In this document: positions 36,275-47,639 of the stretch, in pieces | Numbering within the stretch: position 1 is the stretch's first letter | Layout of the letters: every line of letters starts with the position of its first letter | Program-made: the position numbers and the translations under genes | Source: Odobenus rosmarus divergens | Taxonomy: Eukaryota; Chordata; Mammalia; Carnivora; Odobenidae | Length of the DNA stretch: 64,000 bases | NCBI RefSeq assembly: GCF_000321225.1 | Contig: NW_004450461.1 | Coordinates: 280,626 to 344,625, forward strand | Direction: 5' to 3' | Notes under the pieces: model-generated | Databases searched by the model: none | The model's input: only the letters and a program-made list of their open reading frames with translations | Told to the model about the DNA's origin: nothing

Positions 36275-36791
36275 TACTTTTTGTTGTCTGACTGTTGTGG
36301 CTAAGAGTTTCAGTATTATATTGGATAAAAGTGGTGAGAGTGGACATCCTTGTTTTGTTCCTGACCTTGGGGGAAAAGCTCTCAGTTTTCCCCATTAAGG
36401 ATGATGTTAGCTGTGGGACTTTCATAGATGGCCTTTATTATGTAACCCCACTGTAACCCCACTTTGTTGAGGGTTTTTATCATGAATAGATGTTGTACTT
36501 TGTCAGATGTTTTTTCTACATCTATTGAAATGATCATTTGGTTTTTAACCTTTCTCTTATTGATTTTATGTACGATGTTGACTGATTTGCAAATATTGAA
36601 CCACCCTTACAACCCAGGAATAAATTCCACTTGATCATGGTGAATAATTTTTTTAATGTATTGTGGATTGGGTTTGCTTGTATTTTGCCGAGAATTTTTG
36701 CATCTGTGTTCATTAGGGATATTGGCCTATGGTTCTCTTTTTTAGTGGTGTCTTTTTCTGGTTTTGGTATCAGGGTGAAATATAATATATC

Positions 36792-38179
36792 CTAAAATAA
36801 ATCATTAGTGCCATAAAACCAGTTATAACAGGGTAATAATAAAATCATTTTATTAGGAAAAAAGATTGGTTTTAGCAGTTCTCTAACTTTCTGCTCCATG
36901 AACCCATCATGTACCTTTAGTCGAACATATTGTTCAAGCTGACACTCCAGTTAGGTTTTTTACGGATGGCAAAAAGATGACAAAAGAAAGTTGTTTTATG
37001 GAAAAGTCAGTGGGAATTATGCAAAGCTCACTTTACTAGGCAGCCAGCTAGTACATCTCCAAAATCCTCTGACTACTCGAATATAAATAAGATTCTAACT
37101 TGAGCATTCAAATTAATCAACAAGTTTTTACATGTGCTCATTTTAAAAATAGACAAAATAGCTAGCCAGAGAAAAATAGCTATAACATGTATAAAATTCA
37201 GATAAAAGGTGCATTTCATATTTTATTTCAATACTGGCCTCCCTGTTAAGGTTCAATCATGTTTGTCTTCACTGAATAAGAATAAATAGTAAGTTTAAAT
37301 GTTCAATATCAAACTAGTATGTGTAAAATTGAAGAAAAATTTTGATGTGTAAGCTTGTCTAAATCAGACTATGAGAAATAAATGAGAGGTTATTATTTAT
37401 AATTTTAGAGGAGAAACTGAAGAATGGGTTATACCAACAGAACTAATTATATAATATCCCTATACTCAATTTGGTAGACATTATGCTTTGAAATTTCAAA
37501 TACGAGCAATCATTGGAAAAGATATTGTAAAAAAACCATCATAATAAATTTGAAACTTTACGATTTCATCAAATTCAAGGTGAGTTAACTACTATCATTA
37601 TTTAGGATAGCAATTCTACTTGTTTGACTGAATAACAAAAGCAGTACCAAAAATGAACACATTTTTCCAAGACGGACATTCAAGGAAGAAGAAAGTACTA
37701 AAGAGCAAAGCATACCATATAATTTTCAAAAGCTTACTGAGTATCTGTTAGCAATCAATATCAAAATCAATCCTTCTTCCTCTCTTTCTTTCCCCTTTCC
37801 TACTTATGACTATTAATGTAGACTTATAATTCTACCTCTGACTTTCAAATAAAGATTAAGTAAAGTTTGGCCATGATAAAGGAAAAAGAGGTCATGTTAG
37901 TGGTGACAGATTATGTTAGAAATAATTTTGTATTTTAATGTATAAAATTATTCACTGATAATAGATGATAATGGTAGTTTTAATTCTTGAGCACTGTGCA
38001 ACAAGATAATTTAAAAAAGGATAACATTGTCATCTATCTTTGTAAAATCTTCTGACAAATTGCTCTTGGAAAAATTAAACTTTCTTTTCCTCTGTTTCCT
38101 TAACTACAAAACTAGTATAATAATAATTTCTATATACTAAATGTATATTTTCTACTTATTTATAAGTCTGAAAATCAAG
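36792..38179. other. Unassigned sequence
   Basis: AT-rich, no gene. The start of the following L1 is not sharp, so its upstream end may lie in the last ~100 bases. Confidence 0.45.
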
Positions 38180-38289
38180 GTTTTGGCAAGTAAGAATGGG
38201 TTCAAATTTAAGTGACCATCAAATAATATAGACAATATATACACTATATGCATAAGATTTTATATACAAACCAAATGGTAACCACTAAT

Positions 38290-39130
38290 AAAAAACTAGT
38301 AATAGATACACAGAAAATAAAGAGCAAGGAATCCAAGTATATCACGAAAGTAAGCCAACAAACTGTGCGAGAGTAAGAGAAGAAAAGAACAGAGAAGAAC
38401 TATAAAACAACATAAAACAAGTAACAAAATGGCAATAAATACATACTTATCAATAATTATTTTGAAAGTAAACAGACTAAATGCTCCAATCAAAAGACAG
38501 AATGGATAAAAAAAAGAAAGGCCCATCTATATGCTGCCTATGAGAGACTCATTTCAGACCTAAAAACATATTCAGATTGATAGTGAAGGGATGGAGAAAC
38601 ATTTATTATGCAAATGAAAGTAAAAAGAAAGCTGGGGTAGCAATACACAAATCAGACAAGATAATTTTAAAACAAAGACTGTAACAAGAGACAAAGGACA
38701 CTATATCATCATAGAGGGAACAATCCAATGAAAAGATATAATAATTGTAAATATTTATGCACTCAACATAGGAATACCCAAATATAAAAAATAACTAATA
38801 AGAAATATAAAGGAAGTAATCAGTAGTAATATAATAATAGTAGGGTACTTTAACACCCCACTTACATAAATGGATAGATCATCCAAACAGAAAATCAACA
38901 AGGAGACAATCGCTTTGAATGACACACTGAACCAGATGGATCTAACATATATATTTGGAACATTCCATCCAAAAACAGCAGAATACAGATTCTTTTCAAT
39001 TGCACATAGAACATTCTTCAGAATAAATAACATCTGAGGGCACAAAACAAGTCTCAATAAATTCAAAAAGACTGAAGTTGTACCATGCATCTTTCCTGAC
39101 TACAATGCTATAAAACTAAAAATCAACAAC
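38290..39130 (+). pseudogene. L1 ORF2 endonuclease remnant, catalytic residues lost
   Basis: The APE-type endonuclease can be followed by eye. The GDFN motif reads G-Y-F-N (codon TAC at 38846-38848). RIDH reads R-I-N-N (AAT at 39026-39028) with a stop at 39035-39037. SDHN reads P-D-Y-N (TAC at 39101-39103, a C-to-T change from CAC). In L1 endonuclease these positions are catalytic Asp, Asp and His. Another stop lies at 38867-38869. The domain is dead several times over. Confidence 0.8.
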
Positions 39131-40122
39131 TAAAAAATCTAGAAAGAAGACAAATATATGGAAGTTAAATAACATGATACTAAACAATGACTGGGTCAAC
39201 TAAGAAATCAGAGGAAATCAAAAAATACATGGAAATACATGAAAATGAAAACACAACAGTTCAAATTGTTTGGGATGTAGCCAAAACAGTTCTAATGGGA
39301 AATTTTATAGCAATACAGGTCTACCTCAAGAAGCAAAAAAAAAAAAAAAAATCCCAAATAAACAACATAACTTTACACCTAAAGGGGATAAAATAAGAAG
39401 AGCAAACAAAACAGAAAACCAGTAGAGGAATGAAATAATAAAGATTAGAGCAGAAATAAATGATACAGAAACTAAACAAACAAACAAACAAAAATAGAAC
39501 AGATCAATGAAACCAGGAGTAGGTTCTTTGAAAAGGTCAACAAAATTGAGAAAACATTAGCTAGACTCATTTAAAAAAAAAGAGAACTCAAGCAAATTCA
39601 GAAATGTATGAGAAGAAATAACAGCTGACCAATAGAATACAAAGGATTATAAGAGAGTACTATGAAAAATTATATGCCAACAACTTGGACAACCTAGAGA
39701 AATGGATAAATCTGTAGAAGCATATAACCTCCCAAATGGAATCAGGAAGAAATAGAAAAATTTGAACAGACAGATTACCAGCAATGAAATTGAGTCAGTA
39801 ATCAAAAAACTCTCAAGCAACAAAAATCCAGGATGAGACAGCTTCACAGGTGAATTCTACCAAACATTTAAAGAAGAGTTAATACATATTTTTCTCAAAC
39901 TATTCCAAAAAATAGATGCAAAAGAATAAAAATGGACCACTGTCTTACACCATATACAAAAATAAATTCAAAATTGATTGAAGGCCTAAATATGAGACCT
40001 GAAAACAGAAAGTCCTAGAAGGGAGCACAGGCAGTAATTTCTCTAACATTGGCCATAGTAACATTTTTCTAGATATGTCTTCTAAGACAAGGGAAACAAA
40101 AGCAAAATAAACTATTGGGACT

Positions 40123-40525
40123 GCTGCATCAAAAACTGGTGATGTACTTCTGAAACAAATAATGCAATATATGTTAAGAAAAAAAAAAAAAGAAGAAGAA
40201 GAGAGCAGGAGGGGAAGAATGAAGGGGAGTAAGTCGGAGGGGGAGACGAACCATTAGAGACGATGGACTCTGAAAAACAAACTGAGGGTTCTAGAGGGGA
40301 GGGGGGTCGGGGGATGGGTTTAGCGTGGTGATGGGTATTAAAGAGGGCACATTCTGTGTGGAGCACTGGGTGTTATGCACAAACAATGAATCATGGAACA
40401 CTGCATCAAAAACTAATGATGTAATGTATGGTGGTTAACAATAAAAAAATTATTAAAAAAAAAAAAAAAACTGGTGATGTAGTGTATGGTGACTAACATA
40501 ACATAATAAAATACAATTAAAACAA
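40123..40525 (+). mobile_element. Short L1 tail inserted in the L1, itself split
   Basis: The outer insert is a tail of about 85 bases: GCTGCATCAAAAACTGGTGA at the left, GTGTATGGTGACTAACATAA and CATAATAAAATACAATTAAA at the right. It is flanked by AAACTATTGGGACT (40109-40122 and 40526-40539), which is L1 ORF2 sequence of the host element. Without it the host reads through. Confidence 0.88.
40147..40465 (+). mobile_element. Young L1 3' UTR inserted in the short L1 tail
   Basis: A 5'-truncated L1 3' UTR of about 320 bases: ACAAATAATGCAATATATGT, an A13 run, AGAAGAAGAAGAGAGCAGGA, TTCTAGAGGGGAGGGGGGTC, GGAGCACTGGGTGTTATGCA and an A tail. A perfect 16-bp duplication, AAAAACTGGTGATGTA, lies at 40131-40146 and 40466-40481. 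It belongs to the same subfamily as 1-97 and 49195-49376. Confidence 0.92.
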
Positions 40526-41164
40526 AAACTATTGGGACTACATCAAAATGAAAAGCTTCTGCACAGCAAAGGAAACAACCAACAAAACTAAAAGACAACC
40601 TATTGAATGGGAGAAGATACTTACAAATGACATATCTGATAAAGGGTTAGTATCCAAAATATATAAAGAACTTATATGACAACACAATAAAACCAAATAA
40701 TCCAATTAAAAGTGGGCAGAAGACATGAATAGATATTTCTCCAAAGGAGACACAGATAGATGGTCAAAAGACACATGAAAAGATGCTCAACATCACTAAT
40801 CATCAGGGAAAGCAATTCAAAACCACAATGAAATGGTATCACCTCACATCTGTCAGAATGGCTAAAATAAAAAACAGAAGAAACAAGTGTTGGTGAGGAT
40901 GTTTAGAAAAAGGAACCCTTGTGCACTGTTGGTGGGAAGCAAACTGGGGTAGTCACTGTGGAAAACAGTGTGGAGGTTCCTCAACAAATTAAAAATAGAA
41001 CTGCCCTATGATCCAATAATTCTACTACTGGGTGTTTATGCAAAGAATATGAAAACAGTAATTTGAAAAGATATATGCACCCCTATATTTTTTTGCAGCA
41101 TTTTTGCTATAGCCAAATTATGGAAACAGCCCACATTTCCATCGATGAATGGATGAAGAAGATG

Positions 41165-41230
41165 TCTATCTATATCTATCCATATCTATATCTGTATCTA
41201 GATATCTATACCTAGCTACCTCTCCATAGA
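41165..41230. repeat. (TATC)n-like microsatellite inside L1
   Basis: Imperfect CTATATCTATC units just before ATAGAATGGAATATTATTCA of the L1 ORF2 end. This is the same element position at which the two antisense L1 copies carry their microsatellites. Confidence 0.85.
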
Positions 41231-41825
41231 ATGGAATATTATTCAGCCATAAAAAAGAATGAAATCTTTCCATTTGCAGCAATATGGATAGATCTAGAGA
41301 GTGTAATGAAATAGGTCAGTCAGAAAAAGACAAATAGTATAGGATTTCAGTCCAGTGTGGAATTTAGGAAACATATACAAAGAAAAATAGAGACAACCCC
41401 AAAATCAGACTTTTCACTATAGGGAACAAACTGATGGTTACCAGAGGGGAGGCAGGTGGGGGGGATCAGGGAAATAAGTGAAGGGTATTAAGAGTACACT
41501 TATCATGATGAGCACACAGTAATGTATAGAATTATTGAATCACTAAATTATACACGTGATACTAATATAAGAATGTATGTTAACTATACTGGAATTAAAA
41601 CTTTAAAAAAAATCTATGGTTCCCTAATAGCTAGAATATCTAGAGAACTATAATTCAGCAACAACAAAAAATAAATAACCTCATAAAAAATAATTACAAA
41701 TATTTCTGTTTAGGAAACTGCAAGATAACTTGGAGATAATCAAAGACACCTGTGAAATAATCTCTGTTCTCCAAGATATTATAAACTACTTTAGCATAAA
41801 AATATTTTACATAAGCAACACATTT

Positions 41826-42028
41826 TTTTTTACTTTATTTAAAGATTTATTTATTTGAAAGAGAAAGAGAGTGTGAGTGCGGGGAGGGGCAGAGAGAGAG
41901 AGGGAGACAAACAGACTCCCTGCTAAGCAGGAAGCCCAACGCAGAGCTCAGTCCCAGGACCTTGAGATCATGATCTGAGCCAGAACCAAGAGTCAGATGC
42001 TTAACTGACTAGGCCACTCAGAGGCCCC
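41826..42028 (-). mobile_element. Can-SINE, antisense, older subfamily
   Basis: Tail side TTTAAAGATTTATTTATTTG, body GGGGAGGGGCAGAGAGAGAG, GAACCAAGAGTCAGATGCTT, and head side CTCAGAGGCCCC. The duplication AG(C/T)AACACATTTT is at 41813-41825 and 42029-42041. Confidence 0.95.
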
Positions 42029-42262
42029 AGTAACACATTTTAAAAGATAACAAGGAAGCATTTTTATAAAATAAATATATCAAATAAGTACAACAAATTA
42101 TAATTATAAATACTGCACAGTTTGAGAGGGGAGATACATTCCTGTGAAATGAGTTAGGAGAGATTGTGTGCCACTGTGGTTGTTATTTGGCCTAAACATA
42201 AAAGGGAAATAAGAATTACATGTTCCATTACAAATAAGTTAGCACAATATTGGGTCATGGAA

Positions 42263-42455
42263 TTTTTTTTTTTTTTTTTTAGATTTTATTTATTTATCTG
42301 ACAGAGGAAGAGAGAGCACAAGCAGAGGGGGAGGCAGAGGGAGAAGCAGACTCTCCACCGAGCAGCAAGCCTGATGCAGGACTTGATCGCAGGACCCCGA
42401 TCATGACCTGAGCCAAACGCAGAAGCTTAACCAACTGAGCCACCCAGGACCCCCC
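42263..42455 (-). mobile_element. Can-SINE, antisense
   Basis: Long T run, GATTTTATTTATTTATCTGA, body GGCAGAGGGAGAAGCAGACT, head side TGAGCCACCCAGGACCCCCC. The duplication TGGGTCATGGAA is at 42251-42262 and 42456-42467. Confidence 0.96.
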
Positions 42456-42467
42456 TGGGTCATGGAA

Positions 42468-42964
42468 AATTTTAAAGGATGTATATTCATGCAGACATAA
42501 CTGAGAAATTGAACAAATGGCAATGTTGCATATTTATGTACATGGAAATTTAGAGTAAGGGTGACAACATTGCTAGGGCAGAATGAGTATAAACTAGTTT
42601 AAGGCATGTTTATGTCCCTATTGAGGCTGGCTGTTCATTCAACCATTCTCTAGGGACCTGCTATACCTTTGTCAGAGAGATGATGCCCATTCCTTAATAA
42701 TACTAAGTTCTCTGACAGATATTAGGATCTCCTGTAGTCTGAAATGAAATTTGCAATTCTTTTTACCTTGTGTCCTGCTATACATGTAAATTCTTTGCTT
42801 TGATCCTATGTCCTACAATTTCCATTAAGAATGTATTATTATAACTGCTTACTGTGATCATGGCACCTAGACTACTCTTTTATTTTGTTTTTTTTTTTCT
42901 CCAATTGTGCACTCGTGGTTATCCTGATGAGAATCACTTAGGTCCCACACAAACATGCCCTGCT
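42468..42964. other. Unassigned sequence
   Basis: No gene or nameable repeat. Confidence 0.45.
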
Positions 42965-43450
42965 GTCTATGTCTATTTGGGCCACAACTATATACCATAA
43001 ACTGGGTGGCTTAAACCACAGAAATTGCATTTTTCACAGCTGTGGAGACTGGAAGTCTAATATCAGGGTGCCAAGATGGCTGAGTTCTGGTGAGGCCTCT
43101 CTTTCTTGCATGCTGATAGTTGCCTTTTCACTGTGTGCTACATGGCCTTTTTCTTGGCTTATATGTATGGAAATGAGAGAGAGAAAAGAGAAGAGAGAGG
43201 AGGGAGAAAAGAGACAGAGAAAGAGACAGAGATGGGGTCGGGGGGACAGTGGAGGGTACAGAAGGAGAGAAAAGTGCTCTCTGGTGCCTCTTTTTGTAAA
43301 GGCATTGATCCCATTATGAGGACTCCACCCTCACAACCTCATTAAAAACCAATTACCTCCCAAAAGTCCCATCTCCAAATAACATTACTTCGGGGGCTAG
43401 GGCTTCAACATTTGAATTTTAGGAGGATATAATTCAATTCATAACAACCA
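42965..43450 (+). repeat. Mammalian interspersed repeat (LTR-like), family not named
   Basis: ACCATAAACTGGGTGGCTTA, then GCTGTGGAGACTGGAAGTCT, CACCCTCACAACCTCATTAA, CCAATTACCTCCCAAAAGTC and AATTCAATTCATAACAA form a block that I recognise as a common mammalian dispersed repeat, but I cannot give its family name reliably. A GA-rich simple repeat (about 43170-43240) has grown inside it. Two overlapping plus-strand frames here (42969-43319, 43106-43345) come from that simple repeat. Confidence 0.65.
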
Positions 43451-45829
43451 CCTTTTAGGGAAGAGTAGATGCAAAAACTTTCTGCCCCTATGGGAAGGAC
43501 TGGAAACCTACTCACTGTCAGAATCCTGAACTGAAGCAAAGTGGAAGTCTGCTACTTTGAGGGAGGAGCAGGACATTCTTGCCTATTCACGATCCTCCCC
43601 CCCACACACACAGATGCAAGGTTAAAATTCTCTATGTCTTTACTTTCCCATCTTTCCATTTTTCAATAGTACTAGGTTATGTGCTGAACTAATAATAAAT
43701 ATTCATGTTTAGGAAAGTATCTTAGCTATTATCTGGATTCTACTGAATATGTAAAAATGGGATATGTTTTTACAATAATGAATCCAATTTTTGCTTGAGG
43801 ACATGAAGTAGTTGTGAGAAAATTGAAAAATGAATGGAATTTCATATTTTCCATATTATTATATACCTTATCTGTTACATACATATAGCATTTGCTTTAA
43901 TATTGAGAGGGGATCAGGAGAAAAATTACTAAAAAAGGAAGCTAAAATATATTATAATGCTATCTGAATTAAGCATGACTTAGGTTATCCTGTCAGCTTG
44001 TAGCATAGAAATTGTTTTTCCTTATAGACTCAAATGGAAGCCCTGCATTCTTTGATATATTTTAATAAGCTAATATTTTGTATAGTCTCATAGTAGATAT
44101 TGAACTCTTTTTCAAAAGAACAAGTACCCTAGGGAGCACTTTATGTCATCAGTAAGTAAAGTGAAATGTGTATTACGTATAGTAGATAATAAAAGAGACT
44201 TGAGAGACTACTTTGTCATTCCAATTGGGGAAAAGTAGATAGCTGGAGCTATAATACAACTCAGTATTGTAATTATGAGGTTTTAAATATGTGGACCTAT
44301 GTCATACATCGAAGGTGAATTTATTTGCCAGGAAAACAGTAACAGCCAAGAGCAAGCAAATCTCTGTGCTCTTAACACCATATCAGTGAACAATTTTTTT
44401 TTCCATTTAGTCACTCATGGTAATAGTATATGGGTTACTCTTAATTAGAACACTATAAAGAGTTGATGGGCAAGGATAGGGAAGCAGAATAAACAACAAA
44501 CAATAAAAAAAACATATGTAAGGAGTAAAATACTCTCTATTTCAATGCTTCTGTTCACATTTCCACTTTAAGATTCCAACTAACCTGGCTTTTACCTTTC
44601 AGTGGATGTAAGTAGCTAGACAACAAGGCTAAAATGGCTATCAGAGAGTACTGTCTGGTAAGCCTATACCATAAAAATATGGTTATTAAATTAAAATTAA
44701 AATCCTTTGGTGAGGAATGAATATCTTCCCCCATGATAACATTTAATTCAGTTCTGGAATGTACAAATATAGTTGGGCTATAGAACTTTCTCCAAAATAT
44801 AAGATACAATATAGTGACCCAGCAGAAGTTAAAAAATTTATAATATTTTTACTTTAAAAGGAGCAAAATTTGGGAATTAATAAAATAGAATGGCAAAATA
44901 GGATATTTGTAAAACACTATAAATTCTGATCCAATAATTATCCAAATGAGAAGAGCCATTATTCTAAGGCTTAGTATTATGATAGTAAATGACATGCTGG
45001 TGAGTATAAGACCATGTTACCATTATTGAAATCTTGCTATAAAATAATTATATCCACTGTTACATCAGGATTGGAATTTTTGATCAACAGAGTCCAGAAA
45101 AGCACAAAGAAATAAAAATAAATTGTTCTTTTTATAAAAATCTACATTAATGGGGATTAATTCAGCAGATTATCTTTTGACATCAAGCAGAAAGTATTCA
45201 CCTTATGATATTTTTCTCTTTATGTTAAAACAGTGTTTGAATATAGACTCAATCTCAATAGGGAATGAGGTTGCTGTTTTTATAACTCTGCCTAATTTGT
45301 AGGGAGCTGGAATCAAAGCTGCTCTAATCAAATCTACTTCTTCATTATGTTCAATTATTAAACAATGTGGAAGTCCCTTATGTCATCAGATTTCTTGCTT
45401 AATATTTTCTTCATTTGATTTACAATATTGGTGCGATTTTGAAATTCATCTGATATAATAATGTATTAATGGCAATGGAAAATAAAGCAAAAACCTTCAA
45501 AATAAAAATGTGTAACTGATGCCAGAAGTAACTCAAAACAAAGGAAAACATAAGTTACCAGGATTTCTGAAGATGATGACAACAACAACAACAACAACAA
45601 CACTTAAGTGGCAAATTAAAGATTGTTTGCTCTTTCTCATAAAACTTTTTTCAGAATTAATTGATTAATTAATATCAGTTTGGCTGCAATACTCCAGTCT
45701 TGGCTTGAATAATTATTTGTGTACCATCAATAAATCTTCATCTGTAAGCAGTTTCCTCCAAAGGATAAATCTTACAAAATTATAGTATAACATCAAAACC
45801 AGGAAGTTGATATGGGTACGTTTGTATAT
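43451..45829. other. Unassigned sequence, 2.4 kb
   Basis: A long AT-rich stretch with no nameable transposon except a short AAC microsatellite. The 84-codon minus-strand frame at 44555-44809 has no domain. A candidate for unique, lineage-conserved non-coding sequence, but nothing in it shows a function. Confidence 0.4.
45579..45602. repeat. (ACA)8 microsatellite
   Basis: Eight uninterrupted ACA/AAC units after GATGATG. Confidence 0.93.
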
Positions 45830-45843
45830 AACTCTACATTATT

Positions 45844-46029
45844 ATTTTTTTAAAAGATTTTATTTATTTGACAGAACAAGAGAGCAGGAGAGCACTAGCA
45901 GTGGAAGGGGCAGAGGGAGAGGGAGAAGAAGGCCCCCTGCCAAGCAGGGAGCCCGATGTGGGGCTCGATCCCAGGACCCTGAGATCATGACCTGAGCTGA
46001 AGGCAGTCGCTTAACCACACAGGCGCCCC
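45844..46029 (-). mobile_element. Can-SINE, antisense, small head deletion
   Basis: Tail side TTTAAAAGATTTTATTTATT, GGGGCTCGATCCCAGGACCC, and head side CTTAACCACACAGGCGCCCC. Relative to other copies about nine bases (GACTGAGCC) are missing between CTTAACC and CAC, inside the A-box region. The duplication AA(C/T)TCTACATTATT is at 45830-45843 and 46031-46044. Confidence 0.94.
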
Positions 46030-46044
46030 AAATTCTACATTATT

Positions 46045-46950
46045 TTATCATATGTGTAAATTTATGAAAGCTATATTACACTCAGGATATAGATCTGTAC
46101 CATCACCACCAATATTGCCCTCATACTACCCCTTTATATTCATACTCCCCACCTCCCCAACACCAGCATTCCTAATGACACCCATCAGAGATTTTGTGTG
46201 TATCAGTAGTCAATTCTTTTTTATTGCATGAATATACCATATTTAGTTTAACTATTCACCTATTAGGGACATTTTGGTTGTTTCCAAATATTGGTTATTA
46301 CAAATAAAGCTGCTATAAACAATCCTATTAGTTTTTTATGTGGACATAAATTTTTGTTTCCCCAGAATAAATATCAAGGAGTGCTATTGGTGAATTGTGT
46401 GGAAATTCTATGTTTGGTTTTTCACAAAACTGCCAAACTATTTTTCAAAGTGGTAGCACCATCCTACGTTTTGACCAGAAATGTGTGAGAAATGGTACCT
46501 TCTCATCCTCGTCAGCATTTAAAAAAATATTTTAAAAATATATATTAAAAATATATTAAAAAATAACTGCTCAAATAAGTGTACACTGATTTATTATGGT
46601 TTTAATTTGAATTTGCCTAATAGCTAGTGATGTTAAACATCTTTCCATGTGCTTATTTGCAATCCATATATCCTCTTCAGTGAAATGTCACTTTATCTCC
46701 ATAGTTTTTTTGTTGTTGTTAATTTTTTTTTATTATTGAGTTTTGAAAATATATTCTATATAAAGTCCTTTATCAGATATATGGTTTGGTAATATTTTCT
46801 CCAAGTTTGTAGCTCATCTTCTACCCTCTTAACAAAATAATTCACAGTGCAAAACTTCAATTTTGATAAAATCCAATTTATTATTTCTTCTTTTATGTAT
46901 CATGTTTTTATTGTCATGTTTAAGAACTCTTCACCAAGTCCTAAGTCATC
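46045..46950 (-). mobile_element. Old L1M, antisense 3' UTR and ORF2
   Basis: AGATCTGTACCATCACCACC, CAAATAAAGCTGCTATAAAC, ACAAAACTGCCAAACTATTT, TTTTAATTTGAATTTGCCTA, and GATAAAATCCAATTTATTAT are reverse-complemented L1 landmarks. A short AT-rich run lies at 46520-46565. Confidence 0.78.
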
Positions 46951-46957
46951 AAAAACA

Positions 46958-47155
46958 AAGTCTGAGAAACTGTCATTGCCAAAAAGGGCCATGGAAGCAT
47001 GACAACTAAAAAAAATGTGGCTTCCCAGGTGGGATCCTGGGACAGAAAATAAAAATAGATAAAACTTAAGGAAATCTGAAATGAAATATTTATATCATCT
47101 ATCAATATTGATTAATTAATTATAACAAATATATCATACTACTGTGCAGAACAAT
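46958..47155 (+). mobile_element. Old L1 3' UTR-like fragment, sense
   Basis: AGTCTGAGAAACTGTCATTG, then GCATGACAACTAAAAAAAAT, GGGATCCTGGGACAGAAAAT, and CTTAAGGAAATCTGAAATGA match a 3' UTR block of old L1 families, as remembered. It directly abuts an antisense L1 body, so an inverted single insertion is possible here too, but I cannot show matching flanks. Confidence 0.55.
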
Positions 47156-47253
47156 TTAAGTTGAATTCCTTCAATTCAATGTATTCAAATAAAAAGTCCT
47201 CTAAGAGTTACTTAACTAGATCATCAACCTCCCAAACACAGGTTCGAAATCAC

Positions 47254-47446
47254 AGGGCACCTGGATGGCTCAGTCAGTTGGGTGTCAGACTCTTGATTTC
47301 GGCTCAGGACATGATCTCAGGGTTGTGAGACTGAGCCCAGTGTCCAGCTGGGCATGGAGCCTGCTTAGGATTCTCTCTCTCCCTCTCTCTCTGTCCATCC
47401 CCATCCATCCTCCCCGTCTCTTAAAAAAATAAAAATAAATCAAAAT
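47254..47446 (+). mobile_element. Can-SINE, older subfamily
   Basis: Head AGGGCACCTGGATGGCTCAG, CTTGATTTCGGCTCAGGACA, GGATTCTCTCTCTCCCTCTC and an A/T-rich tail. The target-site duplication is unclear. Confidence 0.93.
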
Positions 47447-47639
47447 CAAAATCTTAGGATTAACATCTCCTCCTTCCTCTCAGCTATTATTTCTTTTTGG
47501 TCACTAATGTAACTACTTTGCTATGTGAACTCTAAGTCTGTATTTTCCTTTATATCCCCATTACTAACCATCCGTAAGCCCTTATTCTTTCCAAGGTTTA
47601 TTTTCATAAATAAGAAATTGTAGTATTAATACATAAACC

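Larger units (their letters stand above)
34354..36782 (-). mobile_element. Carnivore L1, antisense, 5'-truncated, no 3' UTR visible
   Basis: Reverse-complemented ORF2 from its C-terminus (AAATTCCACATATGAGTGAA at the left) into the reverse-transcriptase core on the right. Landmarks include CCATTCATCAATTAATGGAC, TTTGGGTAAATACCCAGTAG, CAGCTTTGTAATATAACTTG and TTATTGATTTTATGTACGAT. It stops abruptly after GTATCAGGGTGAAA (5' truncation). The left end begins within ORF2's last stretch, so the 3' UTR and poly(A) expected there are missing. The 9-mer TAATATATC flanks both ends (34345-34353 and 36783-36791). The right end is sharply defined. Confidence 0.92.
38180..41612 (+). mobile_element. Carnivore L1, sense, internally deleted, with nested L1 tails
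   Basis: Order on the plus strand: inter-ORF/ORF2 start (CCAAATGGTAACCACTAATA), endonuclease, then the start of the reverse-transcriptase domain (ACAGGTGAATTCTACCAAAC). At about 39915-39931 it jumps straight to the ORF2 C-terminal third (GACCACTGTCTTACACCATA). The C-terminus continues to 41330 and the 3' UTR ends at TACTGGAATTAAAACTTTAA. The catalytic core with FADD is missing. A composite insert sits at 40123-40525. Many stops and frameshifts make it inactive. Confidence 0.93.

Noticed and set aside
36009..36398. 129-codon plus-strand frame
   Set aside because: It is antisense to the L1 reverse-transcriptase core and has no support of its own.
38755..39090. 111-codon minus-strand frame with membrane-like runs
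   Set aside because: It is antisense to the L1 endonuclease; AT-rich antisense DNA gives hydrophobic residues.
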